Source: Lachnospiraceae bacterium
Lineage (GTDB): Bacteria > Bacillota > Clostridia > Lachnospirales > Lachnospiraceae
Length of the DNA: 43,204 nt
Assembly (NCBI GenBank): GCA_015057035.1
Contig: SVFC01000019.1
Location: 1-43,204 of the forward strand
Direction of reading: 5' to 3'
The translations under genes were made by a program, and so were the position numbers. Below are positions 1 to 8,169 of the stretch, in pieces (position 1 is the first letter of the stretch; every line of letters begins with the position of its first letter). The notes beneath the pieces were generated by a model. It was not told where the DNA came from. It made no database searches and worked only from the letters and a program-made list of their open reading frames with translations.

Positions 1-64
1 TACATTGCAAAAATGTTGTCTTTTTGTTGTCTTTTTTTAAGCGAATCCTCGCAAACCCTTGATT

Positions 65-1687
65 TTAGTAGTCAAATTTCATCCCTTGCTTCATTGTTGG
101 GAACAATAATACGTCTCTAATCGCTGGAGAGTTGGTCATCATCATAACCATACGGTCAATACCGAAGCCGATACCGCCTGTTGGAGGCATACCGATGCAA
201 AGCGCATTGAGGAAGTCTTCGTCTGTGTGGTTTGCTTCTTCATCACCAGCAGCGAATAATTCTTCCTGAGCCTCGAAACGTGCTCTCTGGTCGATTGGGT
301 CGTTAAGCTCTGAATATGCGTTAGCCATTTCCCATCCATTCATGAAGAACTCGAAACGTTCTACATAGTCTGGATTTTCTGGTTTCTTCTTTGTAAGTGG
401 AGAAATCTCAATTGGATGATCCATTACAAATGTTGGCTGGATTAAGTGATGCTCAACGTATTCTTCAAAGAAGAGGTTTAAGATATCACCCTTCTTGTGA
501 TGTTCTTCGAATTCAATGTGATGTTCCTTGGCAACTGCACGAGCTGCTTCAAGGTCGGCGATTTCATTGAAATCTACGTTGGCATATTTCTTAACCGCGT
601 CTACCATTGTGATTCTTTCAAATGGTTTTGAAAGATCCATTACATTTTCGCCATAAGTAAGCTGAAGACCTCCAGTTACTTCCTGAGCAACGTAACGGTA
701 AAGATTTTCTGTTAAATCCATCATTCCGTGGTAGTCTGTATATGCCTGATAGAGTTCCATAAGTGTGAACTCTGGGTTGTGTCTTGTATCAAGACCTTCG
801 TTACGGAATACACGTCCGATTTCATAAACACGTTCCATACCACCAACGATAAGTCTCTTTAAGTAAAGTTCAAGAGAAATACGAAGCTTGAAGTCTTCGT
901 TAAGTGCGTTGAAGTGTGTTTCGAATGGTCTTGCAGCTGCTCCACCTGCGTTAGAAACAAGCATAGGTGTTTCAACTTCCATAAAGCCCTGTCCATCTAA
1001 GTAGTTACGAATGCTCTTTAACACTTTAGAACGTTTTACAAAAGTATCTTTTACCTCTTCGTTCATAACAAGGTCAACGTAACGCTGACGGTATCTTGTG
1101 TCTGTGTCTGTAAGTCCATGGTATTTTTCAGGCAAGATCTGTAAGCTCTTAGAAAGCATAATCATCTCTTCTGCATGGATAGAGATTTCACCTGTTTTGG
1201 TACGGAATGCATATCCCTTAATACCAAAGATATCGCCCACGTCTGATTTCTTAAAATCAGCATAAGAATCTTCGCCAATAGCATCACGTGCCACATATAC
1301 CTGGATTTTTCCTTTTAAATCCTGAATATTACAGAAAGAAGCTTTACCCATAACACGTTTGAACATCATACGTCCTGCAATGCTTACCTGAATTGGGCTT
1401 GCATCCATGATGGCTCTTCTCTCGTTATAATCATCATTGATTGCCTGTCTTGCCTCAGCCTCATCCATGCCATCAGTATTTACAGCAGGTCTTCCCGCAA
1501 GTAATTCTGCTTCATGTTTTTCATAAAGAGCTACCACTTCATCTGAATGGTGTTCCTGATTATATTTTGTAATTACAAATGGATCTTTTCCAGCTTCCTG
1601 TAAAGTCTGTAACTTCTCGCGACGAATCTTAAGAAGTTCATTCAAATCCTGCTGTGGTGCATTGTTTGCATTTTCCTGATTGCCCAT
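65..1687 (-). CDS. lysS: Lysyl-tRNA synthetase, class II
   Basis: This enzyme charges tRNA-Lys with lysine in the cytoplasm. The 540-residue protein has an N-terminal OB-fold anticodon-binding region followed by a class II catalytic core. Motif 2 is seen as FRNEGLDTRHNPEFT and motif 3 as GIGFGIDRMVMM near the C-terminus. Bacterial LysS proteins are usually about 490-500 residues. The extra length lies around residues 55-100, between the start helix and the OB fold. The ATG at 1687 has a GGAGGAAG ribosome-binding site. It follows greA by 27 bases and is probably co-transcribed with it from the promoter at 2237-2265. Function is certain. Confidence 0.97.
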   Translation of the reverse strand: MGNQENANNAPQQDLNELLKIRREKLQTLQEAGKDPFVITKYNQEHHSDEVVALYEKHEAELLAGRPAVNTDGMDEAEARQAINDDYNERRAIMDASPIQVSIAGRMMFKRVMGKASFCNIQDLKGKIQVYVARDAIGEDSYADFKKSDVGDIFGIKGYAFRTKTGEISIHAEEMIMLSKSLQILPEKYHGLTDTDTRYRQRYVDLVMNEEVKDTFVKRSKVLKSIRNYLDGQGFMEVETPMLVSNAGGAAARPFETHFNALNEDFKLRISLELYLKRLIVGGMERVYEIGRVFRNEGLDTRHNPEFTLMELYQAYTDYHGMMDLTENLYRYVAQEVTGGLQLTYGENVMDLSKPFERITMVDAVKKYANVDFNEIADLEAARAVAKEHHIEFEEHHKKGDILNLFFEEYVEHHLIQPTFVMDHPIEISPLTKKKPENPDYVERFEFFMNGWEMANAYSELNDPIDQRARFEAQEELFAAGDEEANHTDEDFLNALCIGMPPTGGIGFGIDRMVMMMTNSPAIRDVLLFPTMKQGMKFDY

Positions 1688-1714
1688 GCTCTTCCTCCGT
1701 CTAATTCTGATATC

Positions 1715-2191
1715 CTATGCTCTCTGAATATCAAGTACCTTGTACTGTACTGTGCCTACCTGTGTTTCTACAGATACCATTTCTCCCACTTTCTTGCCAA
1801 TAAGAGCTCTACCTACTGGTGATTCGTTAGAGATTTTTCCCTTTAAGCTGTTTGCTTCTGTAGAACCAACAATTTTGTAAATTAATTCTTCATCAAATTC
1901 GCAGTCTAAGATTTTTACCTGACAGCCTACATTAATTGTATCTGTGTTTACTTCATCTTCATCTACGATTTCAGCGTTCTTTAAGATTTTTTCGATTTCT
2001 TCAATACGAGCTTCGATGTCACGCTGTTCATCTTTTGCAGCATCGTATTCAGCATTTTCAGATAAGTCACCCTGTTCACGAGCTTCCTTAATCTTCTGTG
2101 CTACTTCTTTACGTTTTACAACGATTAAATCGTCTAATTCGTCTTCCAATTTTTTAAGACCTTCACTGGTCAGAATGTTCTTTTTATTCAT
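1715..2191 (-). CDS. greA: Transcription elongation factor GreA
   Basis: GreA rescues backtracked RNA polymerase by stimulating transcript cleavage. At 158 residues it has the normal family length. The N-terminal antiparallel coiled coil (about residues 8-75) contains the signature GDLSENAEYDAAKDEQ, whose acidic tip residues coordinate the catalytic metal. The C-terminal FKBP-like domain includes the stretch from SPVGRALIG to the end. It is the first gene of a two-gene unit with lysS, and a near-perfect sigma-A promoter lies directly upstream. The start is supported by AGAAGGG before the ATG. The greA-lysS pairing is common in Firmicutes. Confidence 0.97.
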   Translation of the reverse strand: MNKKNILTSEGLKKLEDELDDLIVVKRKEVAQKIKEAREQGDLSENAEYDAAKDEQRDIEARIEEIEKILKNAEIVDEDEVNTDTINVGCQVKILDCEFDEELIYKIVGSTEANSLKGKISNESPVGRALIGKKVGEMVSVETQVGTVQYKVLDIQRA

Positions 2192-2236
2192 TATTTTACC
2201 CTTCTCTCAAAGTTTCATTTTTGACTAGCGTGTTGT

Positions 2237-2265
2237 ATTATAGCCAATTGGACCCGTTCTGTCAA
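2237..2265 (-). promoter_or_regulatory. Sigma-A promoter of greA-lysS
   Basis: Read on the minus strand, a consensus TTGACA at 2260-2265 is followed after exactly 17 bases by a consensus TATAAT at 2237-2242. It lies about 45 bases upstream of the greA start, with no gene in between. Confidence 0.85.
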
Positions 2266-2283
2266 GGAAAACCACGATTTTCC

Positions 2284-3264
2284 TTAGAAAATCGCCCTTT
2301 CTGTGGCTTTTCTTAATAGTTCCTCCAGTTGCTCATAGGTTTCTACTTCATTAATCATTACACGAAGTTTTGCGGAGTTTGGATATCCGGCTGTATACCA
2401 TGCACCATGCTTGCGAATTTCTCGAATTCCTGTGTACTCTCCTTTAAACTCTAACATCATTCTTGCATGGCGAAGCATCATATCTGCAACTTCTTCAAAT
2501 GTTGGTTTCTCTGCGACTTTACCTGTTTCAAAATAGGATAGCACCTGGCTAAAAATCCAAGGATTTCCCTGTGCGCCTCGTCCAATCATAAAACCATCAC
2601 AGCCGGTCTGCTCGTACATGGCAATAACATCCTGGGCAGACAGAAGGTCTCCGTTTCCGATGACCGGAATGGATACCGCCTCTTTTACCTGGCGGATAAT
2701 ATCCCAATCTGCTTTCCCCGAATAGAACTGTTCTCTGGTTCTTCCGTGTACAGCCACTGCTGCTGCGCCACTAGCTTCTGCAATTCGCGCCATCTCCACA
2801 GCATTTACATGTTCGTCATCAAATCCTTTTCGAATTTTCACTGTTAGTGGTTTTTTGATGGCTCTGGCTGTTTTTTCGATAATCTCACCTGCCAGCTTTG
2901 GATTTTTCATAAGGGCAGAGCCCTCACCGTTGTTTACGATTTTCGGAACTGGGCATCCCATATTGATATCCAGAATGTCAAATGGTCTGTCCTCAATCTG
3001 ATGTGCGATACTGGAGATAATGTCCGGCTCTGAACCAAACAACTGCAACGATACCGGAAGTTCTCGTTCGTCAATGGCCATCAGCTCTTCTGTATTTTTG
3101 TTCTTATACATTATGGCTTTGGCACTGACCATCTCCATACACAGAAGTCCCGCTCCCTGTTCCTTGCATAACAAGCGAAATGGCAGGTCTGTTACTCCTG
3201 CCATAGGTGCCAATATTAAATTGTTCGGTAAGGTTACGCTTCCAATTGTAAGCGGTTTAATCAT
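2284..3264 (-). CDS. dusB: tRNA-dihydrouridine synthase (DusB family)
   Basis: This FMN-dependent enzyme reduces uridines in the tRNA D-loop to dihydrouridine. The 326-residue protein opens its TIM barrel with APMAGVTDLPFR. It carries the catalytic cysteine in DINMGCPVPK, and flavin phosphate-binding elements appear in VIGNGDL and MIGRGAQGNPWIF. Length and motifs fit DusB well. The gene starts at the ATG at 3264 after GGAGAAGG, 13 bases downstream of coaX. It appears to be the last gene of a birA, small-protein, coaX, dusB unit. The pairing of coaX with dusB is common in Clostridia and reflects operon structure rather than a shared pathway. Confidence 0.95.
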   Translation of the reverse strand: MIKPLTIGSVTLPNNLILAPMAGVTDLPFRLLCKEQGAGLLCMEMVSAKAIMYKNKNTEELMAIDERELPVSLQLFGSEPDIISSIAHQIEDRPFDILDINMGCPVPKIVNNGEGSALMKNPKLAGEIIEKTARAIKKPLTVKIRKGFDDEHVNAVEMARIAEASGAAAVAVHGRTREQFYSGKADWDIIRQVKEAVSIPVIGNGDLLSAQDVIAMYEQTGCDGFMIGRGAQGNPWIFSQVLSYFETGKVAEKPTFEEVADMMLRHARMMLEFKGEYTGIREIRKHGAWYTAGYPNSAKLRVMINEVETYEQLEELLRKATERAIF

Positions 3265-3277
3265 AGTGTACCTTCTC

Positions 3278-4057
3278 CTACTTTATGCGACGATTCTGTT
3301 TTTTATACACCAAATAAATACCTTTTAGTGTAAGATTTGGATCATATATATCGATAGAATCGGTTTCGTTTGCAATAATACGTCCAAGTCCACCTGTGGC
3401 AACCACCTTGATGCCCTCAAGTCCAGACTCTTCCTTTACTCGTTTTACAATGTATTCGGTCTGACCAATCTGACCATACACAAGACCTGACTGCATACTA
3501 CTAATCGTATCTTTGCCAAGTACTGCATCTGGTTTTTTGATTTCAATCTTAGGCAATTTTGCAGCATCTTCCCAAAGAGCTTTTGCAGAAATCTTAATAC
3601 CCGGAGCTGTAATTCCTCCAAGGAACGCGCCTTCGCCATCCACCAGGTCGTAGGTAGTTGCTGTACCAAAGTCCATAACCAAAACTGGCCCGCCGTAAAT
3701 CTCATATGCTGCTACAGCATCCACGATTCTGTCTGCACCAATCTGCTGTGGATGTGGTGTCACAATACGAATTCCCGTCTTAACGCCAGCCTCTACAATC
3801 ATTGGTTTTACTTTGCAGTACTTCATAATGGCATTTTCCAGGGAATGCATAACGTCTGGCACAACGGAACAAACCGCTACATCCTCTATGTCTGTTATTT
3901 TGATTCCGTTAATCTCTAGGAGATTGCACAGCATCATGCCATATTCATCTGAAGTTCTTGGAATCTTTGTGGTGATACGGAAGGTTGCTTTGATATCTTC
4001 CCCGTCAAATACACCACAGGTCATATTGGTATTGCCTACGTCTAAGGTTAAAATCAT
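3278..4057 (-). CDS. coaX: Type III pantothenate kinase
   Basis: CoaX phosphorylates pantothenate in the first step of coenzyme A synthesis. It belongs to the ASKHA fold and, unlike the type I enzyme, is not feedback-inhibited by CoA. In the 259-residue sequence the phosphate-1 loop is [14 protein letters not shown] at the N-terminus. [10 protein letters not shown] and [13 protein letters not shown] give the substrate and phosphate-2 motifs, and the GGITAPGI segment follows. The start ATG at 4057 has a strong GGAGGAA site. The gene is 3 bases downstream of the small gene at 4061-4405, so translation is probably coupled. The annotation is secure. Confidence 0.96.
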   Translation of the reverse strand: MILTLDVGNTNMTCGVFDGEDIKATFRITTKIPRTSDEYGMMLCNLLEINGIKITDIEDVAVCSVVPDVMHSLENAIMKYCKVKPMIVEAGVKTGIRIVTPHPQQIGADRIVDAVAAYEIYGGPVLVMDFGTATTYDLVDGEGAFLGGITAPGIKISAKALWEDAAKLPKIEIKKPDAVLGKDTISSMQSGLVYGQIGQTEYIVKRVKEESGLEGIKVVATGGLGRIIANETDSIDIYDPNLTLKGIYLVYKKQNRRIK

Positions 4058-4060
4058 AGT

Positions 4061-4405
4061 TTATTCCTCCTCGTCCAGTCCTTCGCCTAAAAAGACAATG
4101 CGATAATAGGTTTCCAAAGATTCTAATAACTCTCTTTTTACATTCTGATACTGCTTGATTTTCAGGACGCTACCGATTTCATCATAGAAAAAGTCATTTT
4201 CCTCATAGGATGTACGGAATTCCAGATTTCCATCCTCATCAAAAACCAATTCCAGTACGCCGCCCACATCTTCTGTGTAAAGCACGCACATAATCTGCAG
4301 TTCTTCCTTGATTGCTTCTGGCAATCCTGCAAAATGTTCATTTAAATAATATTTCTTGTTGTACGCATTTGATGCACAAAGCACCATATTACTAGACATA
4401 TCCAT
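4061..4405 (-). CDS. Small conserved protein (DUF6145-like)
   Basis: This 114-residue soluble protein has no recognisable catalytic motif. It resembles the uncharacterised family I recall as DUF6145 from Lachnospiraceae, which is a memory-based match and not a search result. It is acidic at the C-terminus (ending LGEGLDEEE) and has mixed alpha/beta character with no signal peptide or membrane segment. The start at 4405 lies 14 bases inside the birA 3' end, and the gene ends 3 bases before coaX. It is therefore embedded in a biotin-ligase/pantothenate-kinase unit. A role near cofactor metabolism is possible but unsupported beyond context. Confidence 0.8.
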   Translation of the reverse strand: MDMSSNMVLCASNAYNKKYYLNEHFAGLPEAIKEELQIMCVLYTEDVGGVLELVFDEDGNLEFRTSYEENDFFYDEIGSVLKIKQYQNVKRELLESLETYYRIVFLGEGLDEEE

Positions 4406-5180
4406 ATATACCTCTCACTGATACCTCTCCACTAGACACCAATCGCTGTCCCTCAGATGTATCTACAATTAATTCTCCGTTTGCTGTAATTCCTCTTGCT
4501 GTTCCCTCAAACTCACCTTTAGGGTCAAGCACTGTCACTTTTCTGCCTTTGTTGGCAGACATCTGCTGATATTCTTCTTGAAGCAGGCTTAAATCCTGGG
4601 TTTCCATAAAAATATCATAGTATTTTTCAAATTCCTGCCATATCAATGGAGCAAGACTTTCTCTGGCTACTTCATGGCCGATTTCTGCTTCTATGGATGT
4701 GGCCATATGCTCTATCTCTTTTGGAAATTCTCTGTTATGGACATTTACGCCGATACCAACAACAATATAATCGATTTCTCCATTCTTTGTTGCCATTTCT
4801 GTTAAAATGCCACAAACCTTTTTTCCACGAATCACAATATCATTCGGCCATTTGATAAATGGAAAAATTCCGCAATCCCTAATAATTCCATAAATTGCCT
4901 TGGATACTGCCATGGCAGCCACCAATGTCAGCATAGACGCCTTATCTGTCTGTAACTTTGGTCGTAATACCACTGACATATAGATGCCCTGCCCCGGCTC
5001 TGAACTCCAGGTTCTACCTCTTCTGCCAGCACCAGCCTCTTGGCCTGCGGCAGTTACAACAGTTCCATGAGAACAGCCTGCCTCCGCAAGTTCCTTGGCT
5101 TTTTTGTTGGTGGAATCTATAAGCTCATAGTGATGTGCGGTCTTTCCCACCCACTTTGTTTCTTCTATTACAAATTGCAT
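4392..5180 (-). CDS. birA: Biotin-[acetyl-CoA-carboxylase] ligase, monofunctional
   Basis: The enzyme activates biotin with ATP and transfers it to the carrier-protein lysine of acetyl-CoA carboxylase and related enzymes. In the 262-residue sequence the biotinyl-5'-AMP loop is GAGRRGRTWSS, followed by KWPNDIVIRGKKVCGILTE with the substrate-binding lysine. A small SH3-like C-terminal domain follows. The protein begins directly with the catalytic domain, so the N-terminal winged-helix DNA-binding domain of bifunctional BirA repressors is absent. It therefore should not regulate biotin genes itself. A TATAAT lies at 5205-5210 on the minus strand, but I see no convincing -35 element. Confidence 0.95.
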   Translation of the reverse strand: MQFVIEETKWVGKTAHHYELIDSTNKKAKELAEAGCSHGTVVTAAGQEAGAGRRGRTWSSEPGQGIYMSVVLRPKLQTDKASMLTLVAAMAVSKAIYGIIRDCGIFPFIKWPNDIVIRGKKVCGILTEMATKNGEIDYIVVGIGVNVHNREFPKEIEHMATSIEAEIGHEVARESLAPLIWQEFEKYYDIFMETQDLSLLQEEYQQMSANKGRKVTVLDPKGEFEGTARGITANGELIVDTSEGQRLVSSGEVSVRGIYGYV

Positions 5181-5244
5181 GTTACTATTTATCCCATCTT
5201 ATTAATTATACGTTTCTATATACGGTCGATTCCATCTTGATTAC

Positions 5245-6234
5245 TTAATCCGATAGGGTCGCCTTCATAATTGCCTTAATCGAGTGCATACGATTTTCCG
5301 CTTCATCAAATACCACAGAACGTGGTCCCTCAAACACGTCGTTGGTTACTTCTAATTCTTTCAAGCCGAATTTTTCATATACCTTCTGTCCCACTTTCGT
5401 ATTCAAATCATGGTATGCTGGCAGACAGTGCATGAAAATTGCCGTATCTTTTGCATTGGCAAAAGCAGCTTCATTTACCTGATATGGAAGCAAATCGTGA
5501 ATTCTTTCTTCCCATACTTCTTCTGGCTCACCCATAGATACCCATACATCTGTATAGATTACATCCGCGTCTTTTGTTGCTTCAGCCACATCTTCTGTCA
5601 AAGTAATGGTAGCACCAGTTTCTTTTGCCACGCCTTCACAATAATTTACCAAAACATCATTTGGAAAATACTTCTTATTGGTACATGCCACAAAATGCAT
5701 ACCTAACTTCGCGCACACATTCATAAGAGAATTGGCCATATTGAAACGGGCATCTCCCATGTATACGAATTTCAAGCCCTTTAACTCTCCAAAATTTTCT
5801 CGGATTGTAAGCATGTCTGCAATCATCTGTGTTGGATGATATTCGTCCGTCAAGCCATTCCATACCGGAACACCTGCATATTTTGCCAAAGTATTAACTG
5901 TCTCCTGCCCAAAGCCGCGATACTCAATTCCGTCATACATACGTCCTAACACGCGAGCAGTATCTGCAACACTTTCTTTACCTCCGAACTGAGATACGCT
6001 TGGGTCCAAATAAGTTACATGCATTCCTAAATCATATGCTGCCACTTCAAAAGAACATCTGGTTCTAGTACTGGTTTTTTCAAAAATCAACACAATATTT
6101 TTACCCTGTAATGTGTTATGTAAAACCCCTCTTTTCTTCTGGTCCTTTAACTCTTGCGCCAAGTTAATCAAATATGTAATTTCTTCTGGCGTATAGTCTT
6201 TTAATGTGAGAAAATTACGTCCTTTTAAAGTCAT
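5245..6234 (-). CDS. argF: Ornithine carbamoyltransferase
   Basis: This enzyme condenses carbamoyl phosphate with ornithine to give citrulline. The 329-residue protein has the carbamoyl-phosphate motif [11 protein letters not shown], the ornithine-loop region TDVWVSMGE and the HCLPAYHD motif with the catalytic cysteine. Its size fits the family. It stands alone with its own promoter and a strong AGGAGG site and has no arginine-biosynthesis or arginine-deiminase neighbours. Context therefore does not decide between the anabolic (argF) and catabolic (arcB) role; I give argF as the default symbol. Confidence 0.93.
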   Translation of the reverse strand: MTLKGRNFLTLKDYTPEEITYLINLAQELKDQKKRGVLHNTLQGKNIVLIFEKTSTRTRCSFEVAAYDLGMHVTYLDPSVSQFGGKESVADTARVLGRMYDGIEYRGFGQETVNTLAKYAGVPVWNGLTDEYHPTQMIADMLTIRENFGELKGLKFVYMGDARFNMANSLMNVCAKLGMHFVACTNKKYFPNDVLVNYCEGVAKETGATITLTEDVAEATKDADVIYTDVWVSMGEPEEVWEERIHDLLPYQVNEAAFANAKDTAIFMHCLPAYHDLNTKVGQKVYEKFGLKELEVTNDVFEGPRSVVFDEAENRMHSIKAIMKATLSD

Positions 6235-6266
6235 TCCTTCATCCTCCTATGTTTTGGGATGAAGAT

Positions 6267-6295
6267 ATTTTACTCTATTTAGCCTTGGAATACAA
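6267..6295 (-). promoter_or_regulatory. Probable sigma-A promoter of argF
   Basis: On the minus strand TTGTAT (6290-6295) is followed after 17 bases by TAAAAT (6267-6272). The -35 is weak (three of six bases) and the -10 is good (five of six). It sits just after the terminator of the preceding gene and about 30 bases upstream of argF. Confidence 0.55.
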
Positions 6296-6298
6296 GAA

Positions 6299-6325
6299 AA
6301 AAGGTCGCCAAAATGACGACCTTTT
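6299..6325 (-). terminator. Intrinsic terminator after the SleB-domain gene
   Basis: A 9-bp perfect stem (AAAAGGTCG with CGACCTTTT) encloses a 9-base loop and is followed on the minus strand by a T-rich run. It starts 12 bases after the stop codon of the gene at 6337-7554. Confidence 0.85.
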
Positions 6326-6336
6326 CAGCACTTTTC

Positions 6337-7554
6337 TTATGGTGTATTGCTAAAGAATACGATTTTTCCGTATACAATACCTTTTCTGCCTGTTGAGGCC
6401 AGACGGAAGGAACGACATCCACCCGTGTTGTCCTCTCCTGCTAAAGCCGCAGCTGCAGCCTTTTTGCAAGATGCCGTGGTTTTTCCTGCAATGAGAATTC
6501 TCGCCACCTTACCAGACATTGCTGGTGTAAACTGATTCTTCTGGAAAATAACCTCTCTTATGGTATCAGGATAGTGTCTGTGTTTCATTCTGTTGATTAC
6601 ACATGCACCAACCGCAAGCTGTGCTTCGTATGGTTCCGCACCTGCTTCGCAATAGATCAGCGCTGCAAGAAGTTCTAAATCAGTCGCATTATCCACAGCT
6701 TTCTGTTCCTTTTCCTTCTGTTTTCTAGCTGCTTCTTCTTTTTTCTTCTCTTCTTCGATACGCTTTTGTTCTGCGATTTCTTCGTTTGTCATTCCGACGC
6801 TAACTTCTACCGCCACACTTACATAATCAGCACTCAAATAGCAAGTGTTTTCTTCATAAATAACTGCAATCCAACCATCTACTGGTTCGATATCTTCATT
6901 TACTTCGATTCTATCGCCTTTTGAAAGCTTTGTTACAATCTTTGTATCAGTACTTGGTCCCTTACGAACACGAAGTCCATTGGTTGTTACGGTTGCATAG
7001 GTTTTTGCCAATTCTTTGGCAAGCTTCAACGCTTCATTTCCGTATAAACAATACTCATTTGACACATATCCTACAACATTACCAGATTTGATTTTGGTCC
7101 ATTCTTCACCTTTTTCAAGGATTTCACCATAATCGCCTCTCTCTAATTTACCAACAATCTTTCCAGAGGTGCTTGGCTCTTTACGAACATTTAAATTGTT
7201 TTTTACATTGGCAAGAATACGATTCTGCCATGCCTTTTCTTCCTCCGTCAGTTCTGGCTCCTGTGGAACATCTGGTTCTTGCGGTGTTACAGGTTCTTCA
7301 GAATCTGGTTCTGTACCGTCTAGTTCTGTATCGTCTGGTTCTGTACCACTTTCAGTTTCATCTTCTGTGCCTCCACCGACAATATCAGAAGTATCCTTGT
7401 CAACACTTACATCACCATCACCTGATGACATTTCGCTGTCATTTCCTGCAGTTCCTTCTACATTGGCATTCCCGCAGCCTGAGATAAGAATCATCACAAC
7501 CATAAATAAACTTACGAATCGAGTTGCCGCTGTAATTCTTAAATTAGATTTCAT
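6337..7554 (-). CDS. Lipoprotein with two SH3 domains and SleB-type cell-wall hydrolase domain
   Basis: This 405-residue protein is probably an envelope-anchored peptidoglycan hydrolase. A signal peptide ends in the lipobox LISGC with Cys27 as the lipidation site. Residues about 28-105 form an Asp/Glu/Pro/Thr-rich linker. Two bacterial SH3 domains follow (about 112-165 and 183-245; NVRKEPSTSGKIVGKL and RVRKGPSTDTKIVTKL mark them). A charged KRIEEEKKKEE helix then precedes an SleB/CwlJ-like domain (about 290-405) with the catalytic glutamate in LIYCEAGAEPYEAQLAV and the INRM segment. SleB proteins act on spore cortex, but this domain layout also occurs in vegetative hydrolases. A consensus promoter lies upstream, with a leader of about 100 bases. 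Confidence 0.9.
   Translation of the reverse strand: MKSNLRITAATRFVSLFMVVMILISGCGNANVEGTAGNDSEMSSGDGDVSVDKDTSDIVGGGTEDETESGTEPDDTELDGTEPDSEEPVTPQEPDVPQEPELTEEEKAWQNRILANVKNNLNVRKEPSTSGKIVGKLERGDYGEILEKGEEWTKIKSGNVVGYVSNEYCLYGNEALKLAKELAKTYATVTTNGLRVRKGPSTDTKIVTKLSKGDRIEVNEDIEPVDGWIAVIYEENTCYLSADYVSVAVEVSVGMTNEEIAEQKRIEEEKKKEEAARKQKEKEQKAVDNATDLELLAALIYCEAGAEPYEAQLAVGACVINRMKHRHYPDTIREVIFQKNQFTPAMSGKVARILIAGKTTASCKKAAAAALAGEDNTGGCRSFRLASTGRKGIVYGKIVFFSNTP
7304..7348. repeat. Three tandem 15-bp repeats in the lipoprotein linker
   Basis: The unit TCTGGTTCTGTACCG occurs three times back to back with one or two changes (7304-7318, 7319-7333, 7334-7348). It encodes repeated T-E-P-D-type pentapeptides in the linker between the lipid anchor and the SH3 domains, so unit number could change without a frameshift. 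Confidence 0.85.
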
Positions 7555-7664
7555 ATTACCTCCATATTCGGTCCACTTTCTCTATAGTATTACATTGGTA
7601 TTTCGCATTTAAACACTATCTTTCAAATGTTACGAAAATATTACAGTCCTTTGTGACTTGTTGC

Positions 7665-7693
7665 ATTATATCAAAGCAGGATATCCTTGTCAA
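7665..7693 (-). promoter_or_regulatory. Sigma-A promoter of the SleB-domain lipoprotein gene
   Basis: Consensus TTGACA (7688-7693, minus strand) and consensus TATAAT (7665-7670) are separated by 17 bases. The predicted transcript has a leader of about 100 bases before the ATG at 7554. Confidence 0.85.
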
Positions 7694-7707
7694 ATTTCTG
7701 AACTTTT

Positions 7708-7962
7708 TTACGGAAAAAATTCCCCTAAGACTGCCTGTATAATGCGGTTTTGCTGTTCTTCTTTTTCTTGAAATTTCTCTTTATGTACCTCCTCTGTAAA
7801 CTCTTCGTTGGAATCTTCTAACACGCATTCCAGATAGGATTTTACTTCTTTTACAATATCGTCTGTCTGTTTCTTAAGAATGGTTATCTTTTGTAATAAA
7901 ATAATTAGTAGGATGCCCATGACCGCAATGGCCACCAGCAATAAGATTTCTAATTCCTTCAT
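7708..7962 (-). CDS. Small membrane-anchored protein of unknown function
   Basis: This 84-residue protein has one N-terminal transmembrane helix (about residues 4-24, very Leu/Ile rich) with little before it. A Lys/Glu-rich, probably helical cytoplasmic tail follows and ends in VLGEFFP. I recognise no family. The start is supported by AAGGAG eight bases before the ATG at 7962. A TATAAT lies at 8002-8007 on the minus strand without a clear -35 element. It is divergent from murG and precedes the lipoprotein gene, which has its own promoter. The small size and single anchor would fit an adaptor or a regulator of a membrane complex, but nothing here identifies it. Confidence 0.75.
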   Translation of the reverse strand: MKELEILLLVAIAVMGILLIILLQKITILKKQTDDIVKEVKSYLECVLEDSNEEFTEEVHKEKFQEKEEQQNRIIQAVLGEFFP

Positions 7963-8094
7963 GCCATTCTCCTTGTTTTAGTTATGTAGTTTGTCCTTCT
8001 TATTATAACGACTTCTTATTTTTATCGAAAGAGTTCTATTCCTACTTTTCACCGCAAGTTTTTCACCTTTTCGACAACAACTTACAATTTCTCT

Positions 8095-8123
8095 TTGTTG
8101 ACTTTTTTTCTCTAGCGTATAAT
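8095..8123 (+). promoter_or_regulatory. Probable sigma-A promoter of murG
   Basis: A consensus TATAAT at 8118-8123 lies 17 bases after TTGTTG (8095-8100). A better -35 match, TTGACT at 8098-8103, is only 14 bases away and so less likely. The murG start follows about 45 bases downstream. Confidence 0.6.
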
Positions 8124-8169
8124 ATAAAATAAGAAACCATATTTACATATTTTGATAAGGGGACAGCTT

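Noticed and set aside
14..38. Tandem TGTTGTCTTTT repeat at the left edge, considered as an attachment site or terminator
   Set aside because: There is no integrase, no matching copy elsewhere in the window and no stem. It is probably just T-rich spacer after lysS.
7169..7612. Open frames on the plus strand opposite the lipoprotein gene
   Set aside because: They are Ser/Val-rich mirror images of the acidic linker codons, without a ribosome-binding site, and the minus-strand protein has clear domains.
8152..8169. TTG start of murG with six extra codons
   Set aside because: It includes the AAGGGGA ribosome-binding site that serves the ATG at 8170, and MurG begins at the glycine loop.
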